From assembly GCF_025200925.1 (NCBI RefSeq), contig NZ_CP104174.1:6324001-6388000 (forward strand): a stretch of 64,000 nucleotides of DNA, in the 5' to 3' direction. The DNA comes from Bradyrhizobium sp. CB1015 (lineage in GTDB: Bacteria > Pseudomonadota > Alphaproteobacteria > Rhizobiales > Xanthobacteraceae). This document shows positions 27,247 to 35,679 of the stretch, in pieces. The notes beneath the pieces were generated by a model. That model made no database searches. It was given only the letters and a program-made list of their open reading frames with translations, and was not told the DNA's origin. The translations under genes were made by a program, and so were the position numbers. Within the stretch, counting starts at the first letter, position 1. Every line of letters starts with the position of its first letter.

Positions 27247-29124
27247 CTATGGGGCTAGCCGGGGCAGGCGCGCGTCCAGGCCAAGCCAGATCCACAGCGC
27301 TCCCCGGTCGTCGCACTTTTTTGCCGCGTGGTCAGCCCAGCGCCGCGACAGGACGCCCTGATTGAGGAAGTTCGTTCGTGGCGAGACCGGCATCGGAAGC
27401 TCCCGCAGCCACCGCGCGATCGGCGCGCCGAAGCCCTTCTTCGGTCGGTGGAGAATGTCCTCAGGCAACCGGTGGCGCAGCGAACGCTTCAGGATCCACT
27501 TGCTCACGCCCTTGCGCAACTTGACGTCAATCGGCAGGCGCCTTGCGAACTCCACGACATCATTGTCGAGAAAGGGGGCCCGGACCTCGAGCGATTCGAG
27601 CATCGAGCTGCGATCAGACTTCACCAGAATGTCGTCGGGCAGATAGAGATTGGTGAAGAATTCCAGCGTGCGGTTCGCATCATCAGGGGCGTCCGATTGC
27701 TCCCACAGCGTAATTGCCTCCTCGTACAGCGTCTCGGAAGCGACCTCGTCCTCGAAGAGCTCCGAGATCTCTTGACCGCTGAGGGCTCCAAGCCAGGCCG
27801 CATTCCACATCGACGGCTTCAGGCTGAGTCCTCTCAGGCCGCGCCTGACCTTGAAGTCGAAACTCATGTTGCGTTCGGACGGCGGCAGACGGCACGCCAG
27901 AATGGAGATCGCCCGATGGACCTTGCGCGGAACCATCGTGTGATACGTCCGGGCGAGCCCGAGAATCTTGAAGGGATCATAGCCGGCAAAGAGCTCGTCG
28001 CCTCCGTCGCCCGACAGCGCAACCTTAACACTCTCCGACGCGTATTTGCACAACATCGAAGTCGGAACGACGGAACTGTCCCCCATCGGTTCGTCGATCC
28101 GCCCGAGCAAAGCGCCGAGCTCCGAGCGCAGCCCATCTAGATCGCAAGTATTGACGTGCCAGTTGCATCCGATTTGCCTGGCGACCCGTTCGGCGTACCT
28201 AGACTCGTCGAAGCTAGACTCGGTGAACCCGATCGAGAACGCGTCGATGGTCTTAGGGTCGCGCGTATCCGCCGCATGCGCCAGGATCGCCGACGAATCC
28301 ACGCCGCCGGACAGAAACAGGCCGAGCGGCACGTCGCTTTCCAGACGCGCTGATACGGATTTACCAAGAAGATGATCTAGCTCTTCGGCCCAATCATCTT
28401 CATCTCCGGGCGGCGCCATATCGGGCAAAATCGAAAAGCGCCAGTAGGATCGCTCAACCGGAACCGGCAAAGAACCGCGACGACAGTGAGACACGTCGAG
28501 TTCGAGCCAACTGCCCGGCCGAAGACGCTGAACGCCAGCAAGCGGTGTCTTGGTACCTGGAATGAAACTATAGGCAAAGAGCTTCTGGATCGCCAGCCGG
28601 TCAATGCTTGTTCCTTTGAGGGAAGGATGCTTGATCAGTGCACCGAGCTCGGATGCAAAGACAAACTCGCCGTTCTTCATTGCCCAAAACAACGGCTTCT
28701 CGCCGAACCGGTCTCGAGCCAGGAGCAAACGGTCCTTAGTCCTATCAAAGAGTGCGAAAGCAAACATGCCGTTGAGCTTGAGCAGGAGATCGGCGCCCCA
28801 CTCAAGCCAGCCATGAAGCAGCACCTCGGTGTCGCTGTGCGAGGTTTGGAAGCGATGCCCACGCGCTTCCAGCCGCGACCGGAGTTCGCGGTGATTGTAG
28901 ATTTCGCCGTTAAAGATGACCGTCAGCCTGCCGTCCGGAAGAGACATCGGTTGAATGCCCCCATCAATATCCAGGATGGCTAGGCGTCGATGCGCAAAAT
29001 GAACGCGTCTCATGGGGTCGGAAAAGAAGCCCTCCCCGTCGGGGCCGCGATGAGCGAGCTCATCACCCATCGCCTTTAGGGCGATGGGATTCTCCGGGCC
29101 GACAAATCCCGCAATTCCGCACAT
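27247..29124 (-). CDS. asnB: Asparagine synthase (glutamine-hydrolysing)-type amidotransferase (625 aa)
   Basis: N-terminal 'MCGIAGFVGPENPIALKAMG' with Cys2, 'ELAHRGPDGEGFF', 'VIFNGEIYNHRELRSRL' and 'SDTEVLLHGW' build the glutaminase. The C-terminal domain has 'LFLSGGVDSSAILAHA' (about residue 270), 'VALSGDGGDELFAGYDPFK' and 'EVRAPFLDNDVVEFARRLP', plus 'RPKKGFGAPI'. All key residues are present and the length is normal for exopolysaccharide-locus AsnB. It sits between a GT2 gene (one base upstream) and a methyltransferase, so it likely amidates a sugar carboxyl group. Confidence 0.94.
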   Translation of the reverse strand: MCGIAGFVGPENPIALKAMGDELAHRGPDGEGFFSDPMRRVHFAHRRLAILDIDGGIQPMSLPDGRLTVIFNGEIYNHRELRSRLEARGHRFQTSHSDTEVLLHGWLEWGADLLLKLNGMFAFALFDRTKDRLLLARDRFGEKPLFWAMKNGEFVFASELGALIKHPSLKGTSIDRLAIQKLFAYSFIPGTKTPLAGVQRLRPGSWLELDVSHCRRGSLPVPVERSYWRFSILPDMAPPGDEDDWAEELDHLLGKSVSARLESDVPLGLFLSGGVDSSAILAHAADTRDPKTIDAFSIGFTESSFDESRYAERVARQIGCNWHVNTCDLDGLRSELGALLGRIDEPMGDSSVVPTSMLCKYASESVKVALSGDGGDELFAGYDPFKILGLARTYHTMVPRKVHRAISILACRLPPSERNMSFDFKVRRGLRGLSLKPSMWNAAWLGALSGQEISELFEDEVASETLYEEAITLWEQSDAPDDANRTLEFFTNLYLPDDILVKSDRSSMLESLEVRAPFLDNDVVEFARRLPIDVKLRKGVSKWILKRSLRHRLPEDILHRPKKGFGAPIARWLRELPMPVSPRTNFLNQGVLSRRWADHAAKKCDDRGALWIWLGLDARLPRLAP

Positions 29125-29125
29125 C

Positions 29126-30154
29126 TCAGTTGCTCTTGACGTCGAAATTGAGCCTGTACCTCACATCGTAGATGCGCTTGCTCTGCGATTCAAAATAGAT
29201 TCGCACCATCAGCTCAGCGAGCAAACCCATTAGGATGCACATCGTGCCAGTTATGGCGCACAGAGAGACAAGAAGCGGCAGGGGGGTCTGGATGAATGTG
29301 ATGCCGTCGGCGAACTTGAGCCAAAGCGCGTAAATGCCTGCGAAAAATCCAAGAGCAAAGAATGCGACGGCGGCTCCGCCAAAAACATAGATCGGCTTTG
29401 TTTCGTAACGCGTCAGAAATTTAACCAACAAAAGATCGAGCACTACCTTGAACACGCGCTCGAGCCCGTATTTTGATTTGCCGGCTCGCCGCGGATGATG
29501 CATGACTGGCATTTCGGTCACCCGCCCGCCCTGCCAAGCCGCATAGATCGGGATGAAACGGTGCATTTCTCCATAAAGGCGAAAGCCACGCAGGAGATCG
29601 GCGCGGTACGCCTTCAGTGTGCAGCCGTAATCGTGAAGCGAGAGGCCAGACAACCAGGAGATCAGCAGGTTTGCCAGTCGAGATGGGAAGTTTCTGAAAA
29701 GGGCGTTATCCTGCCGATCCCGACGCCAACCCGACACGACGTCAAATCCCTCCTCCATCTTGGCTAGGAGGTGGGGAATGTCGGCCGGATCATTCTGCAG
29801 GTCGCCGTCCATAGGCACGATGATATCACCTTCGGCCGCATCAATTCCGGCCATCATCGCAGCTGTTTGGCCGCAGTTTCTGGCAAAGGCAATCACTTTG
29901 AAGCGCGGATCAGAAGCTGCCAAACGCTCAAGACGCTTTCTCGATTGGTCGGTCGATCCGTCATCAACCAAGATCACTTCGACATCTCGATCCAAAGTCG
30001 AGCTTACTTTTACGAGCGCGGCGTAAAGCGGCTCTATATTGTCTTCTTCGTTGAAGATGGGAATTACGATGGATATCTTCCCCGGGCGGCGGACCGCTTC
30101 AGTCATCTCGGGAATTGACCCTACGTCCCTCATAACAGCATCCCTTCGCACCAC
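29126..30154 (-). CDS. Glycosyltransferase family 2, polyprenyl-phosphate sugar synthase type (342 aa)
   Basis: GT-A domain: 'ISIVIPIFNEEDNIEPLY', 'VILVDDGSTDQSRKRL', 'VPMDGDLQNDPADIPHLLAK' (DxD-type metal site) and 'VSGWRRDRQD', followed by two C-terminal membrane helices. This layout is that of DPM1/ArnC/GtrB-like enzymes that load undecaprenyl phosphate with a sugar on the cytosolic face. It would supply the donors used by the GT39/ArnT-like membrane transferases of this locus. Internal ATGs at 30133 and 30106 are alternative starts. Confidence 0.88.
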   Translation of the reverse strand: MVRRDAVMRDVGSIPEMTEAVRRPGKISIVIPIFNEEDNIEPLYAALVKVSSTLDRDVEVILVDDGSTDQSRKRLERLAASDPRFKVIAFARNCGQTAAMMAGIDAAEGDIIVPMDGDLQNDPADIPHLLAKMEEGFDVVSGWRRDRQDNALFRNFPSRLANLLISWLSGLSLHDYGCTLKAYRADLLRGFRLYGEMHRFIPIYAAWQGGRVTEMPVMHHPRRAGKSKYGLERVFKVVLDLLLVKFLTRYETKPIYVFGGAAVAFFALGFFAGIYALWLKFADGITFIQTPLPLLVSLCAITGTMCILMGLLAELMVRIYFESQSKRIYDVRYRLNFDVKSN

Positions 30155-30399
30155 GTGATGAGAATGACTTAGAGCATCCAGTTTTCGGCTTTGGGCACAC
30201 TCCTTATCAGACCCAGCGCTCTTAAGTCTCGGATGCAGGACGACCGCCCCAGCTTTATGCCCTCGTACTTCGAACTAGAAAGCCTCGTCAACTGTGATTG
30301 ACTAAGTTATTCAATCATCAAAGATTTTCCTAGGCTCTCCGGTCTTGCCTTCTCACGGAGTTTCCGATAACGACGACGATAATCTTTCGGCGGACGAAG

Positions 30400-31713
30400 A
30401 TGTCGAATACTGCTCAGACGATGTACCGACGCGCGCGCAAGGTCATGCCCGGCGGGACGCAATTGCTCTCAAAGCGGCCGGAAATGTTCCTGCCGGAGCA
30501 GTGGCCGACCTATTTCAAATCGGCCAAGGGCGCCGAAGTCGTCGATCTCGACGGCAAGACCTATCTCGATATGAGCTATTGCGGCATCGGCGCCACCATT
30601 TTGGGCTTTGCCGATCCCGACGTCGATGCGGCCGTGAAGACCGCGATCGACATGGGGTCGATGTCGACCCTGAACTGCGCCGAGGATATCGAGCTCGCGG
30701 AACTGCTGGTGGAGCTGCACCCCTGGGCCGACATGGTGCGCTTCGGCCGCGCCGGCGGCGAGGCCATGGCGATTGCGGTGCGCATCGCGCGTGCGGCGAC
30801 CGGTCGCGACATGGTGGCGTTCTGCGGCTATCACGGCTGGCACGACTGGTATCTCAGCGCCAATCTGGGCGAAACCACCGCGCTCGACGGCCATTTGCTG
30901 CCCGGCCTCGACACCAAGGGCGTGCCGCGCGGTCTCGCCGGCCTGATGCATCCGTTCCATTTCAACAAGCTCGACGAGATCGAGGCGATCGTCGCCGCCC
31001 ATGGCGAGCGGCTCGCTGCGATCGTGATGGAGCCGGTGCGCTCCAGCGAGCCCGAGCCCCCCTTCATCAAGGGCATCCGCGCGCTCGCCGACCGCTGCGG
31101 CGCCGCGCTGATCTTCGACGAAGTGACCTCCGGCTTCCGCATCAACTCCGGCGGCGCGCATCTCGCCTACGGTGTGGACCCCGACATCGCCGTGTTCGCC
31201 AAGGCCATCGCCAACGGCTTCCCCATGGCCGCGATCGTCGGCCGCGCCTCGGTGATGGATGCCGCGCAAGAGACCTTCGTCAGCTCGACGGCATGGACCG
31301 AGCGGGTCGGCCCGGTCGCGGCCCTTGCCACCCTGCGCAAGCATCGTGAACAGAACGTCGCCGGGCACCTGATGCGGATCGGCAGTCGCATCCAGAAAGG
31401 ATGGACCGAGGCGTCACAAGCCACCGGCATGCCGCTGCACGTCTCCGGAATCTCGCCGCTAGGCCATTTCGCCTTCGACCTGCCCGATGCGCAGGAGGTG
31501 CGCACGCTGTTCACGCAGATGATGCTCGACCGCGGCATCCTCGCCACCGGCTCGTTCTACGCGATGTGGGCCCACACCGACGCCCATGTCGACCGCTACC
31601 TGGAGACGGTGACCGAGGTGTTCCGGGACTTGCGCACCGCGGTCGACCAGAAGGCCGTCAAGCAGTTGCTGCGCGGCCCCGTCGCCCATTCCGGATTCAA
31701 GCGGCTGACCTGA
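30400..31713 (+). CDS. Class III PLP-dependent aminotransferase, glutamate-1-semialdehyde-aminomutase-like (437 aa)
   Basis: Fold-type I aminotransferase: 'MPGGTQLLSKRPEMF', 'FGRAGGEAMAIAVRIARAAT', 'FCGYHGWHDWYLS', 'LIFDEVTSGFRIN' (PLP-pyridine Asp) and 'AVFAKAIANGFPMAAIVG' with the Schiff-base Lys. HemL-like sequences in nonulosonate and other sugar loci are paralogues, not haem enzymes; here it faces a polysaccharide region and no haem gene is near. ATG 30400 leaves a 245-base upstream gap for its own promoter. Substrate unknown; a keto sugar or a three-carbon semialdehyde are both possible. Confidence 0.82.
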   Translation: MSNTAQTMYRRARKVMPGGTQLLSKRPEMFLPEQWPTYFKSAKGAEVVDLDGKTYLDMSYCGIGATILGFADPDVDAAVKTAIDMGSMSTLNCAEDIELAELLVELHPWADMVRFGRAGGEAMAIAVRIARAATGRDMVAFCGYHGWHDWYLSANLGETTALDGHLLPGLDTKGVPRGLAGLMHPFHFNKLDEIEAIVAAHGERLAAIVMEPVRSSEPEPPFIKGIRALADRCGAALIFDEVTSGFRINSGGAHLAYGVDPDIAVFAKAIANGFPMAAIVGRASVMDAAQETFVSSTAWTERVGPVAALATLRKHREQNVAGHLMRIGSRIQKGWTEASQATGMPLHVSGISPLGHFAFDLPDAQEVRTLFTQMMLDRGILATGSFYAMWAHTDAHVDRYLETVTEVFRDLRTAVDQKAVKQLLRGPVAHSGFKRLT

Positions 31714-32300
31714 CCTCTGGCCGCGTTCCAACGATCGTCCAGCTGTACCCATGGCGAAAATGCAGTCGGACGTCCGAAAAGCCGTTTGATTCGAGAAGCG
31801 CTCGCGCTTCCGCTTCGCCATAGTACTTCGCATAGGCGGGGCGCAACTGATCGTAGACGACCAGATAGCGTTTCGAGCGAGAGAAACGGCCCACAACGTT
31901 GTTGATGTAGTCGCGGAGCGGCAACCACTACACGTAGCGGCACCCGAAGATGTAGACATCCAGCGCAAGCGTCAGGAGCGAGGCGATGGCCGCCACCATC
32001 ACGTACGGCAGCCGCGTGGTCGCCGCGCGCAAAGCGCGAATGCTCTGCACGAGGAGGCCGCTTCCTTCCTTTCCGTAGAGCCACACGATCATCCTGCCGC
32101 CCGGACGCTCGCAACGAAGCTGCAATGATGGGATTCGGGTCAGGAATGTGGTGGATCACGCCGATCGATACGACGAAATCGAACTCGGCGTCGGTCGGGA
32201 TCTCGTGTCCGGCAAGGTTCAGAAAGATCACGCGACCAGCTTCTTCCGCCAGATTGCGCTTGAGAACCTCGAAGGCCGCCGAAGGCTCGCGGCCACATCG
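31697..32300 (-). pseudogene. Methyltransferase pseudogene, 5' truncated, frameshifted, internal stop
   Basis: Minus-strand pieces in two frames add up to the C-terminal two-thirds of a class I methyltransferase: 'FDFVVSIGVIHHIPDPNPII', then after a one-base shift near 32110 'ERPGGRMIVWLYGKEGSGLL', then an in-frame TAG at 31928-31930, then 'PLRDYINNVVGRFSRSKRYL' to the normal end. Motif I and everything before it are absent: homology stops near 32300, where the divergent asnB fragment begins. Confidence 0.8.
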
Positions 32301-33532
32301 CAAGGCGCGCTTTGCCGATCTCAAGGAAGCGACGGATGCTTTCGTCAGGCTGTTCGATCAGGTCGTCGCAGAGCAACTGATCAGCGACGTGCCGGTCGGA
32401 CTGCTCCAGGGCGGCGGAATCGACAGTTCATTGATCGCCTATTCGCTGGCGAACCGCGACTCCTTCCTGCTCGTGACCGCCTCGTTTTCCGAGCAAAGCC
32501 ACGATGAGACAGCGATTGCCGCGATCGTCGCCGCGCAAACCTCGCTGCCGCACCGAATCGTTCCCATCAGCAGCGATCCGGATTCGGCCGCAACGCTCGC
32601 GCGCGTCGTCCACCATTTCGACGGGCAGGTGGCCGACGAGAGCGCCGGTCCCCTACTGCTCCTGACGCGCGAGCTTCGCCGCAATTCGACCGTCGCTCTG
32701 TCAGGCGACGGCGCCGACGAGTTCTTTGGCGAATATCCGACCTACCGGGCCTTGCGCCTGGCATCAGCCTTTGGCCCACTCGTTCCGGACTGGATCGCGC
32801 GATCGATCGGCCGACTCGCCTATTCCGGCCTCGGCGCCAACGAATCGAGGCTGCCCCGGGCCGCACTGCTGTCACGGTTTCTGCTCGGCCTGGCCCCTGG
32901 CGGCCCACATGCACACGCGGAATGGCGACCATATATTCCGGAGTTCCTGATTCCAGCACTCTATGGGCCCGCGTTACATCATCTCGCGCGCACCAGCCCG
33001 ACGACCGGCTATCGCCTCGCCATCGACGGTGCCGACGGATCGGACCATCTGGATCGCTGTCTGATCGCCGGCCAGACCTACCACCTGCCGAGCGGCCTTC
33101 TGATGAAGACTGACGCAATGAGCATGGCGGATGGCGTCGAGATCCGCATTCCATTCCTCGATCGGGGGATCATGGAATTTTCGGGTCAGTGCAGCCTCGA
33201 CTGATCGCGCCGCTGCGCGAACCGACCAAGCCGCTGCCGCGCGATGCCCTCCGGCGGAAGGGCGCGGATGAAGTCATCTGCAATGCCCCAAGCGCGGGTT
33301 CAACAGTCCGCTTGCCGCGCTGTTGCGTGGCGCGCTCAGGCCGCTCTGCACGGACCTCTTCGTGCGCTCACGCGAGATCTTCGAACCCTATCTCGAGCCG
33401 AACGCGGTCCGCGACCTCTGGCAGGAACACGCGGAGAGGAAGAGCAATCACGCCTATGCGCTTTGGCCCCTGCTGACGTTCGGGATCTGGCGCTCGCAAT
33501 TGAGCGGCAAGCCGATCGGCGGAGAACGCTAG
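32300..33532 (+). pseudogene. asnB pseudogene lacking the glutaminase domain, frameshifted near the 3' end
   Basis: One open stretch encodes the AsnB synthetase domain from about 'LKEATDAFVRLFDQVVAEQL' through 'LLQGGGIDSSLIAYSLANRD', 'VALSGDGADEFFGEYPTYRA' and 'GVEIRIPFLDRGIMEF', then stops. The natural tail continues in other frames: LIAPLREPTKPLPRDALRRK, then KRGFNSPLAALLRGALRPL, ending at TAG 33532. The N-terminal Cys2 glutaminase half is missing and the PP-loop Ser is Gln (LLQGGG). It pairs with the methyltransferase pseudogene on its left. Confidence 0.85.
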
Positions 33533-34188
33533 CTGCCGAAGATGTCGCGCACCACGTTGCGCGACGTCGGCGACCTCGCTGCCTTCGGATAAATGCCGTG
33601 CAAAATGCTGTCGGCGGCAAGCGCGCCGCCGTCGATCACGATAGCGCCCGTCGAGACGAAGGTGTTGTCGCCCACCGCGGTCTTGCCGATGATTCGGCTG
33701 CCACCATACATCGCGATGCCGCGGCCGAACGAGGGATAGTCGTTGTCGAGGTTCGCGCCGACCGTGCAATTGTGATAGCAAATGAAATAGTCCGAATAGC
33801 TGGCGCGCCCGAGCACGGTGCCGACCGGATGCTGGACCGCAAACACGTCGGGCAGCTCCACCTCGTAAAACGCATCGAGCGCGTGCAGCGCCTTGTTGAG
33901 CGCATAGGCCTTGTCCGCGATGGGATGGCCGGGCCGCTCGCGAAAGGCTGAATTGGCGAGATAATAAAGGAAGATCGCATACTGGTCGGAGTGCCAGTGC
34001 GAGAACCGCGCCTCGCCGTTGGCGAAAAATCCCTTCAGCCGGAAACGCGAAAAACAATGGTCGATCCGACCGAGCGCGAGATCGACGAATCTCGGGAGAT
34101 CGCCGAGGTCGGTCCCGTCAGGGAACAGGTTCTCGAACTGCTTGCGCACATAGAGGGCGAGGTCGTTGCGGGCAAGCGAGAGCTGCAC
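33529..34188 (-). CDS. Serine-acetyltransferase-like hexapeptide-repeat O-acetyltransferase (219 aa)
   Basis: A helical N-terminal half is followed by a left-handed beta-helix: 'YHNCTVGANLDNDYPSFGRG' and 'IAMYGGSRIIGKTAVGDNTF' have the hexapeptide periodicity of CysE-type transferases. It lacks a Cys-biosynthesis context. Being first after the asnB pseudogene and directly downstream of the hisF-like gene (six bases), it is the last gene of the nonulosonate operon read from 40466. It may O-acetylate the nonulosonic acid or the glycan (inference). Confidence 0.7.
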   Translation of the reverse strand: MQLSLARNDLALYVRKQFENLFPDGTDLGDLPRFVDLALGRIDHCFSRFRLKGFFANGEARFSHWHSDQYAIFLYYLANSAFRERPGHPIADKAYALNKALHALDAFYEVELPDVFAVQHPVGTVLGRASYSDYFICYHNCTVGANLDNDYPSFGRGIAMYGGSRIIGKTAVGDNTFVSTGAIVIDGGALAADSILHGIYPKAARSPTSRNVVRDIFGS

Positions 34189-34194
34189 GGGGGG

Positions 34195-34971
34195 CTAATT
34201 CCTGCTTGAGGAGCTGGCGCGAACGTCGAGGCCGCGCGAGAACAGGTGGCTGCGCAGCTTGATCGGGCTGTGGTCGGTGAACAGGAACATCGAGGAGATC
34301 GCCACCGCGGACGCACCGGCCTCCAGCGCGTCAATCGCATGCTGGAGCGAACCGCAGCCGCCGGAGACGATCAGCGGCACGCTCAAGACGTTCGCCGCCT
34401 TGTGAATGATATCGAGGTCGTAGCCCGACATGGTGCCGTCGCGGTCGATCGAGCCGAGCAGCACCTCGCCGCAATGCAGATCCTCGCAGCGCCGCGCCCA
34501 TTCGATCGGATCGAGCGCGACATGCTCGCGTCCGCCGTCGATGAACACACTGGCGTGGTTGGGGCTGATCTTCTTGTAGTCGATCGACACCGTCATGCAC
34601 TGATCGCCGAAGGTCCGTGCCGCCTCGCGCAGGAACTCCGGACGCCGCACGGCCTCCGAGTTCACCGACACCTTGTCGGCGCCCGCGCGCAAGAGCATGT
34701 TGACGTCGTCGAGCGTCTTGACCCCGCCGCCGACGGTGAAGGGCATGAAGATCTCTTCCGACATCCGTTCGATGATGTCGACGACGCGGCCGCGCGAGGC
34801 CGCGCTCGGCACGATGTCCAGCACGATCAGCTCGTCGACGCCGTAGTCGTTGTAGACCTTCGCCGTGGTCACCGGATTGCCGGCGGCTCGCTCGTTCTCG
34901 AAGAAGCGAACATATTTGACGAGCCTGCCGTCGCGCAGCAGGAATTTTGGGATCAGGCGCTTCTTCAACAT
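34195..34971 (-). CDS. hisF: HisF paralogue (ammonia-channel subunit) of the sugar amidotransferase system (258 aa)
   Basis: TIM-barrel related to imidazole glycerol phosphate synthase: 'MLKKRLIPKFLLRDGRLVKY', 'VGGGVKTLDDVNMLLRAGAD', 'MTVSIDYKKISP' and 'LLGSIDRDGTMSGYDLDI'. In histidine-pathway HisF the first strand is IPxLDVKDG with Asp11 as catalytic acid/base. Here that position is Leu (KFLLRDG), while the second Asp (SIDYK) remains. This fits a paralogue that only conducts ammonia from HisH to a partner enzyme, as with the HisH/HisF partners of WbpG and PseA. It is flanked by hisH and an N-acetyl-sugar amidotransferase. Confidence 0.88.
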   Translation of the reverse strand: MLKKRLIPKFLLRDGRLVKYVRFFENERAAGNPVTTAKVYNDYGVDELIVLDIVPSAASRGRVVDIIERMSEEIFMPFTVGGGVKTLDDVNMLLRAGADKVSVNSEAVRRPEFLREAARTFGDQCMTVSIDYKKISPNHASVFIDGGREHVALDPIEWARRCEDLHCGEVLLGSIDRDGTMSGYDLDIIHKAANVLSVPLIVSGGCGSLQHAIDALEAGASAVAISSMFLFTDHSPIKLRSHLFSRGLDVRASSSSRN

Positions 34972-34976
34972 CGACG

Positions 34977-35615
34977 TCAGGGATTCCAGCGCAGGAAATT
35001 GCTCATCAGCTCGATCCCGGTGTCCTGGCTCTTTTCGGGATGGAACTGCGTGGCGGCGATGTTGTCCCGCGCGATGATCGCGGTCACTGGCTGGCCGTAT
35101 TGGGCGAAGCCGACCACGTCGCCCGCATCCCTGCAGCGCATGGCGAAGGAGTGCACGAAATAGAACGCCAGATTGCTCTCGCGGACATTGGCGAGGATCG
35201 GATGGTTGCGCTCCTTGGCCACCATGTTCCAGCCCATATGCGGGATTTTCAGCGTGGGATCGTTCGGCATCAAGCGCAGGACGTCGGCATCGAACCAGCC
35301 GAGCCCGCGATGCGCCACGCCGTCGTCGGCGTGCTCCTCGGAGGTGTTGGCGAGCAGTTGCATGCCCAGGCAGACCGCGAGGAACGGCTTGCCCTTCTCG
35401 CGGACATGGCGCTCGAGCATCTCGTCGATGCCGCGGGCGCGGATGTTGCTCATGGCATCGCCGAACGCGCCGACACCGGGCAGGATGACGTGGGAGGCAT
35501 CCGCAATCGCATCCGCATCATGGGTTACGACCGGATCGAAGCCGCAATATTCGACGGCATTCTTCACCGAGCGCACATTGTTGATGCCGTAATCGACGAT
35601 CGCTACGCGTGACAT
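34977..35615 (-). CDS. hisH: HisH-type glutamine amidotransferase subunit of the sugar amidotransferase system (212 aa)
   Basis: Class I glutaminase with 'VAIVDYGINNVRSVKNAVEY', 'ILPGVGAFGDAMSN' (oxyanion strand), nucleophile Cys in 'FLAVCLGMQLLANTS', 'WFDADVLRL', 'YFVHSFAMRC' and the catalytic His/Glu in 'ATQFHPEKSQDTG'. It releases ammonia from glutamine for transfer through the adjacent HisF paralogue. Five bases separate it from hisF. No other histidine gene is near, and the downstream partner is a WbpG/PseA-like enzyme, so it should serve acetamidino-sugar formation instead of histidine synthesis. Confidence 0.9.
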   Translation of the reverse strand: MSRVAIVDYGINNVRSVKNAVEYCGFDPVVTHDADAIADASHVILPGVGAFGDAMSNIRARGIDEMLERHVREKGKPFLAVCLGMQLLANTSEEHADDGVAHRGLGWFDADVLRLMPNDPTLKIPHMGWNMVAKERNHPILANVRESNLAFYFVHSFAMRCRDAGDVVGFAQYGQPVTAIIARDNIAATQFHPEKSQDTGIELMSNFLRWNP

Positions 35616-35679
35616 CGCCTGCTCCCCCCCGGGCGCGAGACGCGCCGCCGATCGATCCTCGCTGGCCTATCCCTCTAGC

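Noticed and set aside
31596..32324. A functional 242-aa protein on the minus strand
   Set aside because: Only its first 70 residues match a methyltransferase; the rest is out of frame relative to the homologous continuation.
32125..33204. A functional AsnB-like protein from the 359-codon frame
   Set aside because: The first 55 codons are antisense to the methyltransferase remnant, the glutaminase domain is missing, and the true tail lies in other frames.
34195..35615. hisF and hisH as part of a histidine biosynthesis operon
   Set aside because: No other his gene is present, the HisF paralogue lacks Asp11, and the partner gene is a WbpG/PseA-like sugar amidotransferase.
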